Source: Astrocystis sublimbata (Eukaryota > Ascomycota > Sordariomycetes > Xylariales > Xylariaceae). From it: 64,000 nt of DNA. The stretch is from the NCBI GenBank assembly GCA_022453515.1, contig JAJNNY010000073.1, positions 109,388-173,387 on the forward strand, in the 5' to 3' direction. Shown one piece after another: positions 44,279 to 55,931 of the stretch (its first letter is position 1; each line of letters starts with the position of its first letter). The notes under the pieces are model-generated. The model had not been told where the DNA came from and searched no databases. It was given only the letters and a program-made list of their open reading frames with translations. A program made the position numbers and the translations under genes.

Positions 44279-46012
44279 ATGGCGCGAACCAGACGATCAA
44301 ATATACCAATACCTGTTGATGGGTCCTGGCGTATGGTGGAGGGCGAGAATGACAGCTTCGACACGACAATCCTCCAGGACTCATTTGAGGATGACTTCAC
44401 CACTCAATCAAGCCAACAGTCGCAGTTCACCCAATCATCACACCAATCCTCACAAGCCATGTCCTCGCAGGACAGCATTCGCGACTTTGCTGAGAAGGCC
44501 GACGAGGACCAAGTCATTCTGCGAGCGCCCTTTCAACCATCCGTGATGTCTGCGGCGCGGCACGCGTCTGCGGACAAAGAGCGAACACCCGTTCCCGAAT
44601 TCTTTATGCCTGCCGTGAACGTCAATAGTCCTCGGCGCTCTAGCGCTCGCTCCTCCGCCACCACCATCCGCCCTGTCGCAAATGATTCCCCGCCAGTTCG
44701 AAGGAGACTCTATCAACAAGAATCCACCGAGGAGAGTCAACATCATCAATTTGCATCGCCAGAATCTAACGCACGGCATCAATCCCGACAAGCAGACGGG
44801 GCTACGCCACGACCAACGTCATCACAAAGACTTGGTAATTCAGTAAAAGATCTACTCGTTGACTGCGTGGTTTGGGTTCTATCAGTCGTCAGCATGGCGC
44901 TTCGGTTCGCGAAATGGCCCGTGGCCATTTTACTCTCAATTTACATGGCTGCCGGGCTGGCCATTATGGGCAAAAATGCCATCACTCAATCTCTGGCGGC
45001 GTCGCTGCAGCCAATCTGTCGCATGCCCGGTGTCTCGCTTCTCCAGCTCCCAATTTGTTCAGACGAAATCCTCAAAAACGGCGCGACATCTCTGGAATTC
45101 GATGAACTCATGAACGTGCAATCCGAATTCGAGAAGGTGCTGGAAGACTCGGCGCATGGCGTATCGCTGCCGATGGAGATGAAGCGGGCGGAAGCCTCTG
45201 TTCGTGATCTGCGGACTCTAGTGAAGTTCAGCGATCTTCCCGCGCGCGCCGAGCTCGTGTACGAATTCGACGGCTATGTCGAAGCGGTCCGCAAGATCGT
45301 CAACGACTTGCAGACTTTCAACACCCACGTGGGCGGCGCAGTGGATAGCGTTATCGGCATCAACCGCTGGACATCGCGGTACATCGACGACGTGATGACG
45401 AAACAGGAAGAACGCAACGGCCTTTTGGCCTGGGCTTTCTCTCCTTTCCAGCCCGAGATGTACGACGAGCGCCAGCTCGTGGAGAAGTACGTCGAACATA
45501 CAGCCTTTGTATCCGAGAAGATCCAAACTCTCATCGTCGAGGCGCAAGCCATTCTCAGGCTGCTTACGCTGGCCGACGATCATCTCCTGCAAATCCACGA
45601 GTACGTCGTGCACAACAATAAAAACGCCAAGAAGGAACACAACGACGTATTCTGGAGCATCTGGACGCTTATCGGCGCCAACCACAGTCGGCTGCAGAAC
45701 TTGAGAGACAGGTTAACTCTACTAAAACAAGTCGACACGCAGCGACGCTTGGCCGTGGTCCAACTAACGGGCATGGTCCACGACCTCGGCGACATCCAGA
45801 CCAAGTTAGCTGATCTGCGCGATCGCGTCGCTGCCCCGGATGTGCTTCTGAACTATGGGTCGCCTGTCCCATTGAGTGTCTACATCACGACGATCGACGC
45901 CGGGGTCGAAAGGCTACAGAATGCTAGAATCCGCATACGTGCGCAGGAGAACGAGAGATTGCAGGACGTCATTGCTAAAGGGAATCCTGAAGTTCCCATG
46001 ATCGAAGGTTAA
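44279..46012 (+). CDS. conserved Pezizomycotina membrane protein of unknown function
   Basis: Intact intronless 577-aa frame. Residues about 1-185 are Ser/Gln/Thr-rich and probably disordered (QSSQQSQFTQSSHQSSQ). Residues about 190-240 contain one or two membrane segments (VDCVVWVLSVVSMALRF and WPVAILLSIYMAAGLAI). The rest is a long helical region (SEFEKVLEDSAHG, SVRDLRTLVKFSDL, IQTLIVEAQAILRLLTLADD, HSRLQNLRDRLTLLKQ) that looks coiled-coil-like and ends in ENERLQDVIAKGNPEVPMIEG. No enzymatic motif. GC-rich codon usage and full-length openness support a real, conserved gene; I do not recognise a named family. Confidence 0.78.
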   Translation: MARTRRSNIPIPVDGSWRMVEGENDSFDTTILQDSFEDDFTTQSSQQSQFTQSSHQSSQAMSSQDSIRDFAEKADEDQVILRAPFQPSVMSAARHASADKERTPVPEFFMPAVNVNSPRRSSARSSATTIRPVANDSPPVRRRLYQQESTEESQHHQFASPESNARHQSRQADGATPRPTSSQRLGNSVKDLLVDCVVWVLSVVSMALRFAKWPVAILLSIYMAAGLAIMGKNAITQSLAASLQPICRMPGVSLLQLPICSDEILKNGATSLEFDELMNVQSEFEKVLEDSAHGVSLPMEMKRAEASVRDLRTLVKFSDLPARAELVYEFDGYVEAVRKIVNDLQTFNTHVGGAVDSVIGINRWTSRYIDDVMTKQEERNGLLAWAFSPFQPEMYDERQLVEKYVEHTAFVSEKIQTLIVEAQAILRLLTLADDHLLQIHEYVVHNNKNAKKEHNDVFWSIWTLIGANHSRLQNLRDRLTLLKQVDTQRRLAVVQLTGMVHDLGDIQTKLADLRDRVAAPDVLLNYGSPVPLSVYITTIDAGVERLQNARIRIRAQENERLQDVIAKGNPEVPMIEG

Positions 46013-46944
46013 GGTAGCGCTCGGCTTGCGCCATATTGGGATAACCTGGGATTGAAAGGTCTGGGCCGGTGTAAGCAGTGGCGTCTTGGAGTCTTTGGAA
46101 TCGGGCTTAGGGACGTTGAATTGTCTGTCTATTCTGTAACTACCTGTATTTGTATAGACCAATGATCAAGCTTTTGTACAGTACCTACGGAGTTCAAAAT
46201 ACATCGTCACTGCATACCTTCAACTACCTGGTACCTAGGAATGTGATACTTAGTCCATGCCGACCTATTGCAAGCGACATCTTGAGTATCCGAGGCGCTA
46301 TACAAAATAGATAAGACGTACTTCCTACGCCACCTCTACAGATAATGACGTAAACTGAAATATAATATAGTTGCGAGATCTTATCACCCACGTCTCGCCG
46401 AGCGCCCACAACCAATCTCAAGCCAGCACGGCCCATGGGTGGTCAGCTGCGCGTAGTGCATCTTTCGCTACTATAAGGCAGATAATTGGTGTTTCCACAA
46501 GTGAAGCTTGCTACCTTTACTACTTTAATCGCGCCATTCTCCAACCCCATTCCAATTGGCTCCAGCTTGCCATGCTGCTGCTACCCACGCCGTCCTGATG
46601 GTGTGGTCGAGTCGTCTCTTGGCGCTGCAATGCAATCTTGTGTGAACGTAGTCGACGCCACATTCTGCCTCTTCGGGACGACCATCTACATGATGGATGC
46701 AGTCACAATTCCAGAAGGCCAGACCTTCGCCATAGGTATTCCGATGTGACTCAACGGCGCATTGGTTGAATGTGCCGAATTCGAGGCGTGCAGGTCGGCG
46801 CCGCATGTGTCCTAGCGTAAGCCAATATCAATGTGAGAAAGTATAACTTACAAGCAGTGACGCGATGTGATTGTGATCTGACCTGGTTTTCTTCTCATTT
46901 CCGATGCCTTTTGGGAATAACAAGACCTAGCTCCCTGACACATC
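46013..46944. other. intergenic region upstream of P450
   Basis: 0.93 kb with no gene of support. A GGTACCTAGGAAT motif at about 46230. The right end includes the P450 promoter. Confidence 0.4.
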
Positions 46945-48883
46945 ATGGAGATCCCAGACACACAGATTTTACGCGCACCCGCGCACACAACACTAATAGT
47001 TGCGACGGTCCTCGGGCTCTATATCATCGCAAGTCTGCTAACATGGGTATACAACGTGTACTTCCATCCACTGGCAGGGTTTCCAGGTCCCAAGATCGCC
47101 GCTGCTTCGGGGCTGTATGAATTCTACTACGACGTGGTCAAAGGGGGCCAATACCTGTATAAAATCGAGGAAATGCACAGGAAGTATGGCCCCATCATCC
47201 GCATAAACCCATCTGAGATTGTGGTCAACGACCCGAGCTTCTATGACGAGGTATACGTGACGGCCAGCACGCGTCGGACGAATATCTGGCCACGGTATCG
47301 GACGGGTATGGGGTTCGATGGTGTGTCCAAGCTTCACTTCACTCCCGATCGCTGTTTGTCTGAGTCACGGCTGACCTAGTCCAGGCTCTGCGATGATGAC
47401 CGAAGACCACGACCTACATCGCCGCCGTCGCAAGCCCCTGGAGCCATTCTTCTCTCGTCATGGGATCAGCAAGCTGGAGCATAAGATCATCGACGAGGCT
47501 CAAGAGATGAGTGATCGGCTCGAGCAATTGAGAGGAACGAAAAGCGTGGTCTGTCTTGATTATGTCTTCGTCGCATTTGCGGGGGACATGATCGGGAAGA
47601 TCTGCTGTGATAACCCGCCGACTATGATGGCCAAGGAAGAATTCGGGAAAGAATGGTAAGCGGCCCCTTGACGCTGCGAAAGATTCGACCCTAAAATCAC
47701 CAGGCATGCCTTGATGGAGAGGGTTGTCGCCAGCACACTCATCTTTGCACATCTCCCTCAACTGGTTTAGTAAGTCCTCCTATTCTGCAGGGCAATATTT
47801 AGAAACCACGCAAGCTGACTTCATAAAGCCTGGCACGTCTTATTCCAACGAGATTGTTGTGTCGGATTGATCCGGGCGTTTCGTCGCTCAATGAATTTCG
47901 CGAGGTGAGTTGAATGATCCAGTAACCTAGCGGACTCACCCAAATGCAAGGATTAACCACGGCAATAATGATAGGCGATGACAAAGCACATAAAAGACTC
48001 GAAAGTCGAAAGCCAGGACAGTGCTGTTGACGAGAAACCGAACCTATTCCGCTACATCGCAACCAGCGACATGCCTCGCTCAGAGCAGTCCGTCGAAAGG
48101 CTAGGCAGCGAGTCCATGATACTCTTTGGGGCAGCAACGAATACCACATCAGCCACCTTGATCCTCATCGCTTACTACATCTTGAGCAACCCGCAGATGG
48201 AGGAGCGCCTGAGGAACGACCTCGCACCGCTGATGCTGGACTACCCCAACAATCTGGCAAGATTAGCCGACTTGGAAAGGCATCTCTACTTACAGGCCGT
48301 GATCAAAGAAGGACTCAGGTAGATATGATTCCATTCTTTCTTTAGCCTCAGCGAAGAGACTGATATTTGCCTCAAGACTGAGCTTTGGCTTAATGCGTCG
48401 AACACCGCGCTGCTCCCCCGACCTAGCGCTCCAGTACAAGCAATGGACGATCCCGAAAGGCACGCCCGTCGGCATGGGGGCGTACTCCCTGCACACCAAC
48501 TTCAGAATCTACCCCGAGCCCTTCAAGTTCTCCCCCGAGCGCTGGCTGGGAGACTACAACCCTAAGATGGATGAGTGCTTGGTTCCCTTCACTAGGGGAT
48601 CGAGAAAATGCCTTGGCTACAAGTAAGGCGCATGCCTCCCCCCTATCTCTTGAGACTGAATACCAATCAATCAACTATCCGCTGCGAAGCTGCTACTGAC
48701 CAGAGAATGAATGATAGTCTCGCCCTAGCTGAGCTGAACTGGGTTTTGGCGGTCCTCTTCCGACCCAACGGACCTAAGCTCTCACTCTACGAGACCGAGG
48801 CGTCCGACGTAACTCCGGCTAGGGACTTCCTTTCTCCCCTGCCGAGGGCAGGTAGTCGGGGGTGTAGAGTAATTGTGGAATGA
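46945..48883 (+). CDS. cytochrome P450 monooxygenase
   Basis: Seven exons: 46945-47320, 47385-47655, 47704-47769, 47829-47904, 47975-48318, 48377-48622 and 48718-48883, giving 514 aa. The N-terminal membrane anchor ([20 protein letters not shown]) is followed by the fungal [11 protein letters not shown] proline region. The I-helix reads [12 protein letters not shown], where the usual acidic residue of AGxDT is replaced by Asn. ExxR is EGLR (Glu375, Arg378). The heme loop is [10 protein letters not shown] with Cys456. All junctions close in frame. It is a class II, ER-bound oxygenase using CPR electrons; its exon-rich structure and anchor resemble Pezizomycotina secondary-metabolism P450s. Substrate unknown. 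The next gene (49413) lies 529 bp downstream in the same direction. Confidence 0.9.
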
Positions 48884-49412
48884 GGACTTATGCGGCGCAG
48901 TAGGTAGGACTGTAGGACTGCTCCTCGGGAATTAGTAGCTGTGGAGTAACAATAATGCAGCATGTTGTGATAGGTATTACGGTAGCTGAAGACGTAATTA
49001 CTGCTATGTTGAGATCGTCACATTTAACTCCGACAACGGAGTTATTGAACACTGACAATGGAGTTATGGTGGATTTAATTCGAATAACACCGGTTTTAGG
49101 GCATGGTAAAATCCGCCCCCAACATCGCGGCGTAGAAAGTCTCGAGGGAGGATATCAGTGTATGTAACTCCAGGAAATAGCGTGCGATCATGCAGTGAGG
49201 CGGCGTAGCAACCTGCCAATCATGTGTGTGTGGATATGGCTGCTGATGCTCGAATGAGGCTCCGTAGAGGTCATCACTTAAAGAGTCAGCATGGCGATCG
49301 CAAGAGTTGCCGGGTCTGTTCTGCAACAGTCTGTCCGCCATAGATTCTCGCCCGAACTTCCACGGAAGAAAATGAGATAATTACCGTCAATAAGCTGACA
49401 ATAATCTTTACC
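48884..49412. other. intergenic region between P450 and reductase
   Basis: 529 bases. No gene. A GGAGTTAT-type imperfect repeat lies near 49030-49075. Contains the promoter of the reductase. Confidence 0.4.
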
Positions 49413-50582
49413 ATGGCCGCCGCACACCGCGCCGCCATCCTCCCGCAGAAAGGGGGCCCCTTGTCCATCGAAGACCGCGCCACGCCCTCGCCAGGTCCGA
49501 ACGAGGTCCTCATCGAAGTCAAGGCCGTAGCGCTGAACATCGTCGACTGCTACCAGCGCGACTACGGCACGCCCCCCGTGCATTCGTACCCAGCTGTTGT
49601 CGGCAACGATGCTTCGGGTATCATTGCCAAGGCGGGCGCGGAGGTTTCCAGCAGATTCCCAGTAGGGAGCCGGGTCCTCGCTCTCGCTACGTGTTTCTTC
49701 AGCGGCTCGCCCGATAATGGCGCCTTTCAGAAGTATGTGCTGGCCCCGTCGGAAGCTGTTGCTTTGCTTCCGGACTCCATCACAATGGAGGAGGGTGCCG
49801 TCTTCCCGCTCGTTTGCATGACTGCCTTGACTGCTGTGAGCAAGTTTCCGTTCCCCTTATATTCTCCTGTCTCGAGCCTTGATCAGCCTTATGAGTGATT
49901 CTCATCCTGATTTTGAAGCTCCCGCATATGCTGGCCGTGATAAATTAATTATTGACGTGAACGCTTGGAGTGGACCGTGCTAGGTATCCCGCTAGATACC
50001 AAGTACGCAGCAGAGGATAAGCAAGCGGTGCTGATCTGGGGCGGCTCCAGCGGCGTCGGGACATACGCGATCCAGTCCGCCAAACTGATGGGTTTCACCG
50101 TATACGCGACCGCGAGTCCGCAGCACCACGCGTACCTCAAGAGCCTCGGCGCGCACGCCGTGTTCGACTACAAGGCCAGCGACGTCGTCTCGCAGATCGC
50201 CAGCGCGGCTCAAAAGGACGGCGTCCAGCTCCACACCGCGCATTGCGCCGTAAGCGACTCCTTGCAGCCCACGTTAGACGTCCTGGCGCAGACCAAAGGC
50301 AGCGCAGCAGCCAAGGTAGCCCATTCGCCCGTTCTGCCTCCCGAGCACCCAACCCTCGACAACACCGAGATCGTGTTTGTTTTCCCGCCAACGACGGACC
50401 CGGCGGCGGTGGCGAAGCACATAGTGCTGTGCTCCCGGTGGCTTCAGGACGGCCTGGACGCAGGGTCTGTCGTGCCCAGTCCGCACGTCCAGGTTGAGGA
50501 AGGTGGTCTTGAGGGTCTGAATGCGGCGATGGATAAGCTGAAGGCTGGTGTTAGTGGGACAAAGATTGTCGTGCCGATTTAG
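49413..50582 (+). CDS. zinc-type alcohol dehydrogenase / enoyl reductase (MDR superfamily)
   Basis: Exons 49413-49835 and 49971-50582 give 344 aa; the 135-nt intron is GTGAGC...TTGGAG. N-terminal GroES-like domain: PSPGPNEVLIEVKAVALNIVDC, VVGNDASGIIAKAGAEV and VGSRVLALAT. Rossmann motif WGGSSGVGTYAIQSAKLMG. The C-terminus ends GTKIVVPI. No structural Cys tetrad is seen, and the usual catalytic-zinc Cys is replaced, so it is more like ToxD-type or quinone/trans-enoyl reductases. It likely reduces an enone or enoyl substrate with NADPH. It sits just downstream of the P450 on the same strand, so a shared metabolic role is possible but unproven. Confidence 0.88.
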
Positions 50583-51142
50583 AACTATAGATTTGAGGTG
50601 TAGTCGTATTGGCGTATTTAGTCATGCAGGTTTTCTGAAGTTGTTTAGCTCATAAGAAACGTCGTCACAAAGTTTAAGTATGCTTCAAGAAGTTATTCGT
50701 GATGATCTGTCTAAGTGTGATGCCGAAGCTCGAAAACTGCTGATCTCCTTGAAGTGGCGTGATAGGGATACTGTCGCTAGATCGACTCGGAATCTCCAAA
50801 AAAAAACAGTGCGAGCTACTTATATACATGTCCCATGATTTGGATGGGTTCTAGTAGCTAATTATAATTGTGCAGTAACTGGGTCGGACGGTACTGGGAC
50901 CTCGCTCAACCGTGTTGTATTTTTCAGTCGCCGCTGGTTCAAAGGCACGCCAGTATCTAAGATCATATTTTTTTCAAGCAATTCTCCAGGGCGGGACCAT
51001 AACTTGCATGGAACAATCTAATCGGGCCATGAAAGATTGTTTGTACCCCAAGAGCCTTCTGATTAACGGAATCTCGGGTGCAAAATTGGGGCGACGGGGA
51101 ATCTTCCTCTTCTAACGTTAAGGGCCCGATATGTCGGGTATA
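50583..51142. other. intergenic region between convergent genes
   Basis: 0.56 kb; 3' UTRs. No gene seen. Confidence 0.45.
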
Positions 51143-51813
51143 TTACCAGAAAGGAGTAAGATATACGTAAGGGCGGGAACGACCAGGCGGTGGGCGACGA
51201 GTCTCACCAAACAGCATGTACATTATAACGTCCTCCATCTCCGCCATGAATTCAAGGTGTTGAGTTAAAGTGAAACTTCGTAGAGGACTCGTTTCGGGAG
51301 TATTGAGGGACGTGAAAGCGTCAACCATGTAGGCCAACGCTGTCACCGGTGCACAGACTGTCGGCGTTTTGTCTTTGCGAAGGAAATTCGCTCGACCCTG
51401 CAAGAGTATGCTGCCGAGAGAGTCGAGGGTCCATTCGTCAAGAAGGCCAGTCCGCGCGCAAACGAATGAGTTTTGGTGCACCAAGGGGATGCCGGCAATT
51501 TTGACTGTGTATTGGACGTCATAGGCTACCAACATAAATCGCAGAGCATTAATGTACTTTCTTGACCTTCTGAATCCTCGATTAGCTGAGGCTCAGTACT
51601 AAGCCTCAGGTACTGGAAGAGAAACTAATTGGTATGAAATTCTCACCCGACTGGCATAAGTCTGCAGCCAGGAGGAGGCAGTTTTAGAGACACTACGACA
51701 CCATGTGGAAGTGGCTGGTCTTCGAACATAAATCCATCAAATGGCTCCATCCTCCACTCGGTGATCTGGTTGGTGGGAATGGAATATTCATTCCCAGGCA
51801 GGGATTCAGGCAT
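51143..51813 (-). CDS. hypothetical protein, two exons
   Basis: Exons on the minus strand 51813-51647 and 51569-51143, giving 197 aa in one frame; the 77-nt intron is GTGAGA...TTCAG. The start is the ATG at 51813 (MPESLPGNEYSIP). Hydrophilic N-terminus with FDGFMFEDQPLPHGVVVSLK, then IPLVHQNSFVCARTG, LDSLGSILLQGRANF, FTLTQHLEFMAEMEDV and a Pro/Arg-rich tail. No signal peptide or catalytic motif. Family not recognised. Confidence 0.55.
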
Positions 51814-52445
51814 GGTGATCGAACTCTGTGTTATAAAGGTTGTGGAATGCTGATCAAGATGTATCAAGCTCAGAGGCAGCCTTGCGGGGGATGATAAATA
51901 ATTTACGGGCAGAGGACTAGGTTAAGAAGTCAGATGAAGTGGTGGACTGTATTGAACACCAGAACAAGTTATTCCGGGAGTGTCGGTGTTGTAGCCGAAC
52001 CCACAGCCAACCAGTCACTTCCACTTCATAAGTGTCTAAGTGGAAGCAGGTGCTTCTCACCCCCCAGGACTCCTTCTACAACTCACACGAAACGCTGTAA
52101 CTGATGAAGCAGAAGGGCCGGATGAGTCCCCGGATTCGGAAGTATCGAGTGAAGGTGGAACCTTACTACGTCAGTTTTCTCACGGACATGACACTCATGT
52201 CTCTGATATTGACCATAGGTAGCGTCAAGGTGTACTTGCAGCGACATGGTCACGTATCACTATACCCTCGCGAATGGATGACTCTTTCCAGAAGTTGGTT
52301 GCACATCAATGGGTGCTTAGCTACGTAACTGCAATGTTATTTTCTACCTACCTAGGTAGTTATGATGGAACATCAGCAAGTGGCGTGAATGGTTGCAAGC
52401 ATCGGGAAGGTAGGCCTTATTTGTGATGCATACCTTCTGGACTGT
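51814..52445. other. intergenic region
   Basis: 0.6 kb; contains a TACCTACCTAGGTAGT motif at 52345-52360. No gene seen. Confidence 0.4.
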
Positions 52446-53318
52446 CTAACGTGTAGCACTTGCACGCAGAGGGATATAGGGACGCATGACCTTGTCGATG
52501 TAGGAATGAGGCAGTCCCCATTTCCCCGAAGCCTCCTGAATGCCCACATTCATTCGGCCGACGTACTCTCTCTTAGGAGTCGAGGGCGTGATGTTGCGAA
52601 AGTCGACGTAAACAAGCGCTTCGACCTTTTTGCCCGGCATTCTTGATGTAGCTTGCTCATGAGCCTGGTGCTCCGATACGTCTCCGGGCAGTAAAGGGTC
52701 AGGCCGAAATGAAGGATTGGTCGCAGATGGCGATGCGCCGTGGCCATTGTTTGCGTCGGGGACAGCGGCCCACACAACCTCCAGCATTACGCGCTCATAT
52801 GCGTAGCCAACTCCTTCGTACATATCAAGTCGCTTTTCGTCTTCGGGGTTTAGTTGGTACATTAGCCCATAGACACCCGGCCCTGCAGTTGTATTGGGCG
52901 GTTGTTCACGGAATGAGTCATCGCTCGCCTGGGTCTTCTCTTCCGGCTTGTGATCATGGGAAACAGGCTGGTGTCTGTTTATCACGATATTGGCATATCC
53001 GCGGCGGTTGATGATCCACTGCAAGAACGTCTCGAGTCAGCAAGATGCTCTGATAATAATATTTGCTGCCCGAATCATAGACAGTTGTTTGACAATGCCG
53101 GGTGGCTTCAACGCCGCTATGCCAAAAACATGCTGTCAGGACTACACAGAAATAGATGGAAATCATGTTAGAAGAGTAATGCTTACTGTCCATCCTTGGA
53201 GATGCGCCAGACCCATTGGTGTGGAAGAGGGGCATCGATTCTGCATCTGTGTTGTTGACAGATTCGAGCCGTAGGCGAAGTACAGCCGTGTCTTTTTTTG
53301 TGAATCGGATTGCGCCAT
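52446..53318 (-). CDS. gamma-glutamylcyclotransferase-like protein
   Basis: Exons on the minus strand 53318-53187 and 53018-52446, giving 234 aa; the 168-nt intron runs from GTAAGC to TTGCAG. The N-terminus RLYFAYGSNLS is the substrate-binding YGSNL motif of the GGCT fold. After the splice, WIINRRGYANIV, GVYGLMYQLNPEDEKRLDMY and the catalytic Glu112 in DMYEGV follow, then YVGRMNVGI and a C-terminal SYIDKVMRPYIP. Insertions of low complexity (KPEEKTQASDDSFREQPP, and a Pro/Ser/Asn-rich loop) are usual in fungal members. It should cyclise a gamma-glutamyl compound to 5-oxoproline, or act as a related cyclotransferase. Cytosolic. Confidence 0.85.
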
Positions 53319-54422
53319 GACGCAATGATGCAACGTATCTTGTCCTTGTCGTAGGGAATAGATTCCTCGGGCTGTTGAAACAAGACGGCGGCGCGTAGTC
53401 TTTTCAAACGGGTTCAGGCAATTTGTTGATGAGCCGCACTGGATCATGTATTGTAGCGAACATATATAGATCAATAGCCTTTGTCGAGAAAGGTTTCAGG
53501 TGAGTCAGCTTCAAAGCTGGTGCCTGATGCAGGTACCAACTGTGATCTGAATCTTCAATAAGGCTGGCAGGTGCACAGCCCAACAAACGAATACGAGAAC
53601 AATGCCAAAGTCATGTCGAGGGAGAATAAAGTACCTAGATACATAGGTACTTACTGCATTAGGCTAGCTGGATTGATCTATTAAGCTGTTTACCTACCTA
53701 CGTACCTGCTCCGCCTACTACATAAGGGTATCGCCCGTACCTAACCACACTGGGCAGCATGCATTGTTTATTGACAGCGGCGCAGGTATAGAAGTAAGAA
53801 GAATTGAAGCCTGGCAACTTCTCTGGCAAAGGGAGGCTTTCCGACAAAAAAAAAACAAAGCCCTTTGAACTTTCAATAGCTGATTGTCTCCCGACGTGCA
53901 TCTTACAAGCGTTTACATCCCCTGGTGATCTTGTAGTCAATTGCAACTATAGATTCTGTACTCGCTGAGGCCTAAGCTACAGAGCCCGTTCAGGTCTGCC
54001 ACCAATTATTATTCGTTGCAAGTTGCTCGAACAATAAATTATCTGATGAACTTGCTGGGTGTTAAAGGATACGAACGCTGCTTGGATCCAGGATCTTGCT
54101 AAAGGAATTTATTATTGAATATCCCGGTGTCCCCCTCCCAACCCAAGGCCGGTAATCTGTGGGCAGCAACAGGTTGTCTACACTGGACTTACAAGTCCTG
54201 AAAGAGACAATAATGCAATGAAGAGACAAGGACACGACGAGTCTAGCGGTGGAATGAACCAAGTCCTACAGTCTATAATTACAACTAAATTTACATCAAC
54301 AAATCAAAGTTCGACTACTAGTCTGAATGAGACCAGAGTAGTTATCCAACGAACTTTGTCTTCCCTCTGCGCTTTGCTTCCCCTTCGTATCCGCTGCCAG
54401 TGTAAATTACTCCTATATTTCC
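53319..54422. other. intergenic region
   Basis: 1.1 kb with no supportable gene; several ACCTA/TAGGT-type motifs at 53631-53705. Confidence 0.4.
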
Positions 54423-55931
54423 TCATTGTTTTCGTGCCGCCCGCCTTGCCGCCCGTCGTGCCTCATATTCCGCCTCTATTTCCAGCTCGTCATTGTCAGA
54501 TTCGTCATCCTCGTCCTCTACTCCATCAGGATAATCCTCAATATATGTGGGATGAGTCCGTGTAACCTGTGGCTGGAATGCACCCGTCCGCCTACGGTTT
54601 GGCTCCATTCGTTCAGACTTAATGGGTCGACCGCTTCGTCTAACCTTCATCGCATCGTCCAAAATTGGCTCAATGGCAATTCGTGTCGTATTGTCCATAG
54701 CTCTGTTGGTCATAGTTGCCGCCACTAAAACACGTGAAAGTCAGACCAAAATCCCGGAATTACGGCTTAATAGGTACATCAAACAATACAAAAGAGAAGT
54801 GCTCGATGATGAACGACGATAATGGGAATGGATGTAGTGTACTTACTGCCTATCATGTTTGAGCGCACGGCATCCGCGTTGAACCAGCCGCAATGCGCAG
54901 CCCAGAATCGGGGCGGGTCATGACAATGGGGGTTCATGCAGTATGACTCCGTGAGGCGTTCTAGAAAGATTCTGACCATCTCAAACACACGTAGCCCGGA
55001 GCTCCATGTCTCGAGCCCTTTGGCACTGTGGGGGTGACGTTGCGGGGAATCACCTAGTTCAAGTCAGCCAGTGTTAACGAAAAGGGGGTAATGTCAGTTC
55101 CAGTCATGACAACGACGAAACTTTGAACATTCAGAGCCTTGATAGCCGGGCTTTTGGGGAGAAAATGTACGTACTAAAATACCGTTAGTCATGTTTCGTA
55201 AGTTAAGAGGAGGGCAGGATTTCGATTGCTTACCTTGGAGGGATCCAAACATGTTCTCGGTGAGATTCGTGATCGACTGTAATGCCCATATGCGGCAGCA
55301 GAGCGAGCAGCATGCTGGCAATATCGTCCTCGTCCTCGCGATTATGTCTGCCGTGACCCGCGAAGAGAACTGTGTAAGAATCGAGGAAGTTATAAGGGCC
55401 TTGGAGTGGATCGTCAACCCCTCCGACATCATCGTTCGGTCCTGGACGGTTTGTAAGATGCAGAACGATCAGTGCCCATCGAGGGATTTTGAAGCCTTCT
55501 GCATGAGTACTAATATCAATGGGCCAAAAGTGATATCTCTTTCCGGGCAAGGACTTGGCATACTCGTCTCTAAAGTCCCTAACCATCGGGGGAATGGTGT
55601 CTACCTCCTTTTTGTCCATATAATGGCACCAGAGATCCTCGGTCACTGCTTGGATGATGTTTACGTCTTCCTGGACCATGTAAGGAAGAGAATCGTGCAA
55701 GAACTGTAGTGGCACCGACAACGTGTCGCCCAACAGATACTGGGTTCGCTCCAGTTGCAGGACTTGTAGTGCGTTTAGGGATCGCTCAACTCTCCTCGAA
55801 GTCCGAAAGTTTCCCGGCAGGTCAGGCGGTCCCCTGTTCTTGTCCTTGCGAGGCCATCTCTCTTCTACTACGATAGGTCCAGTGTTGGTTTCTAGCACAT
55901 TCGTGCGGGTCATTGAGGTTTTGTTGGTCAT
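54423..55931 (-). CDS. unrecognised multi-exon gene (middle splice uncertain)
   Basis: Clear coding exons on the minus strand: 55931-55234 (232 codons plus 2 nt), 55053-54847 and 54724-54423. They share consistent GT/AG borders, and the last junction (MIG/MAATMTNR) is in frame. The first exon leaves phase 2 while the second needs a phase-1 start, so a microexon, an alternative border or a frameshift between 55233 and 55054 is required; I could not settle it. Features: DIIQAV-type helical domain (QEDVNIIQAVTEDLWCHYMD), FWPIDISTHAEGFKIPRWAL, HxxxH-like LLPHMGITVDHESHREHVW, CMNPHCHDPPRFWAAHCGWF, and an acidic then Arg/Ala-rich tail. No family recognised. Confidence 0.5.
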
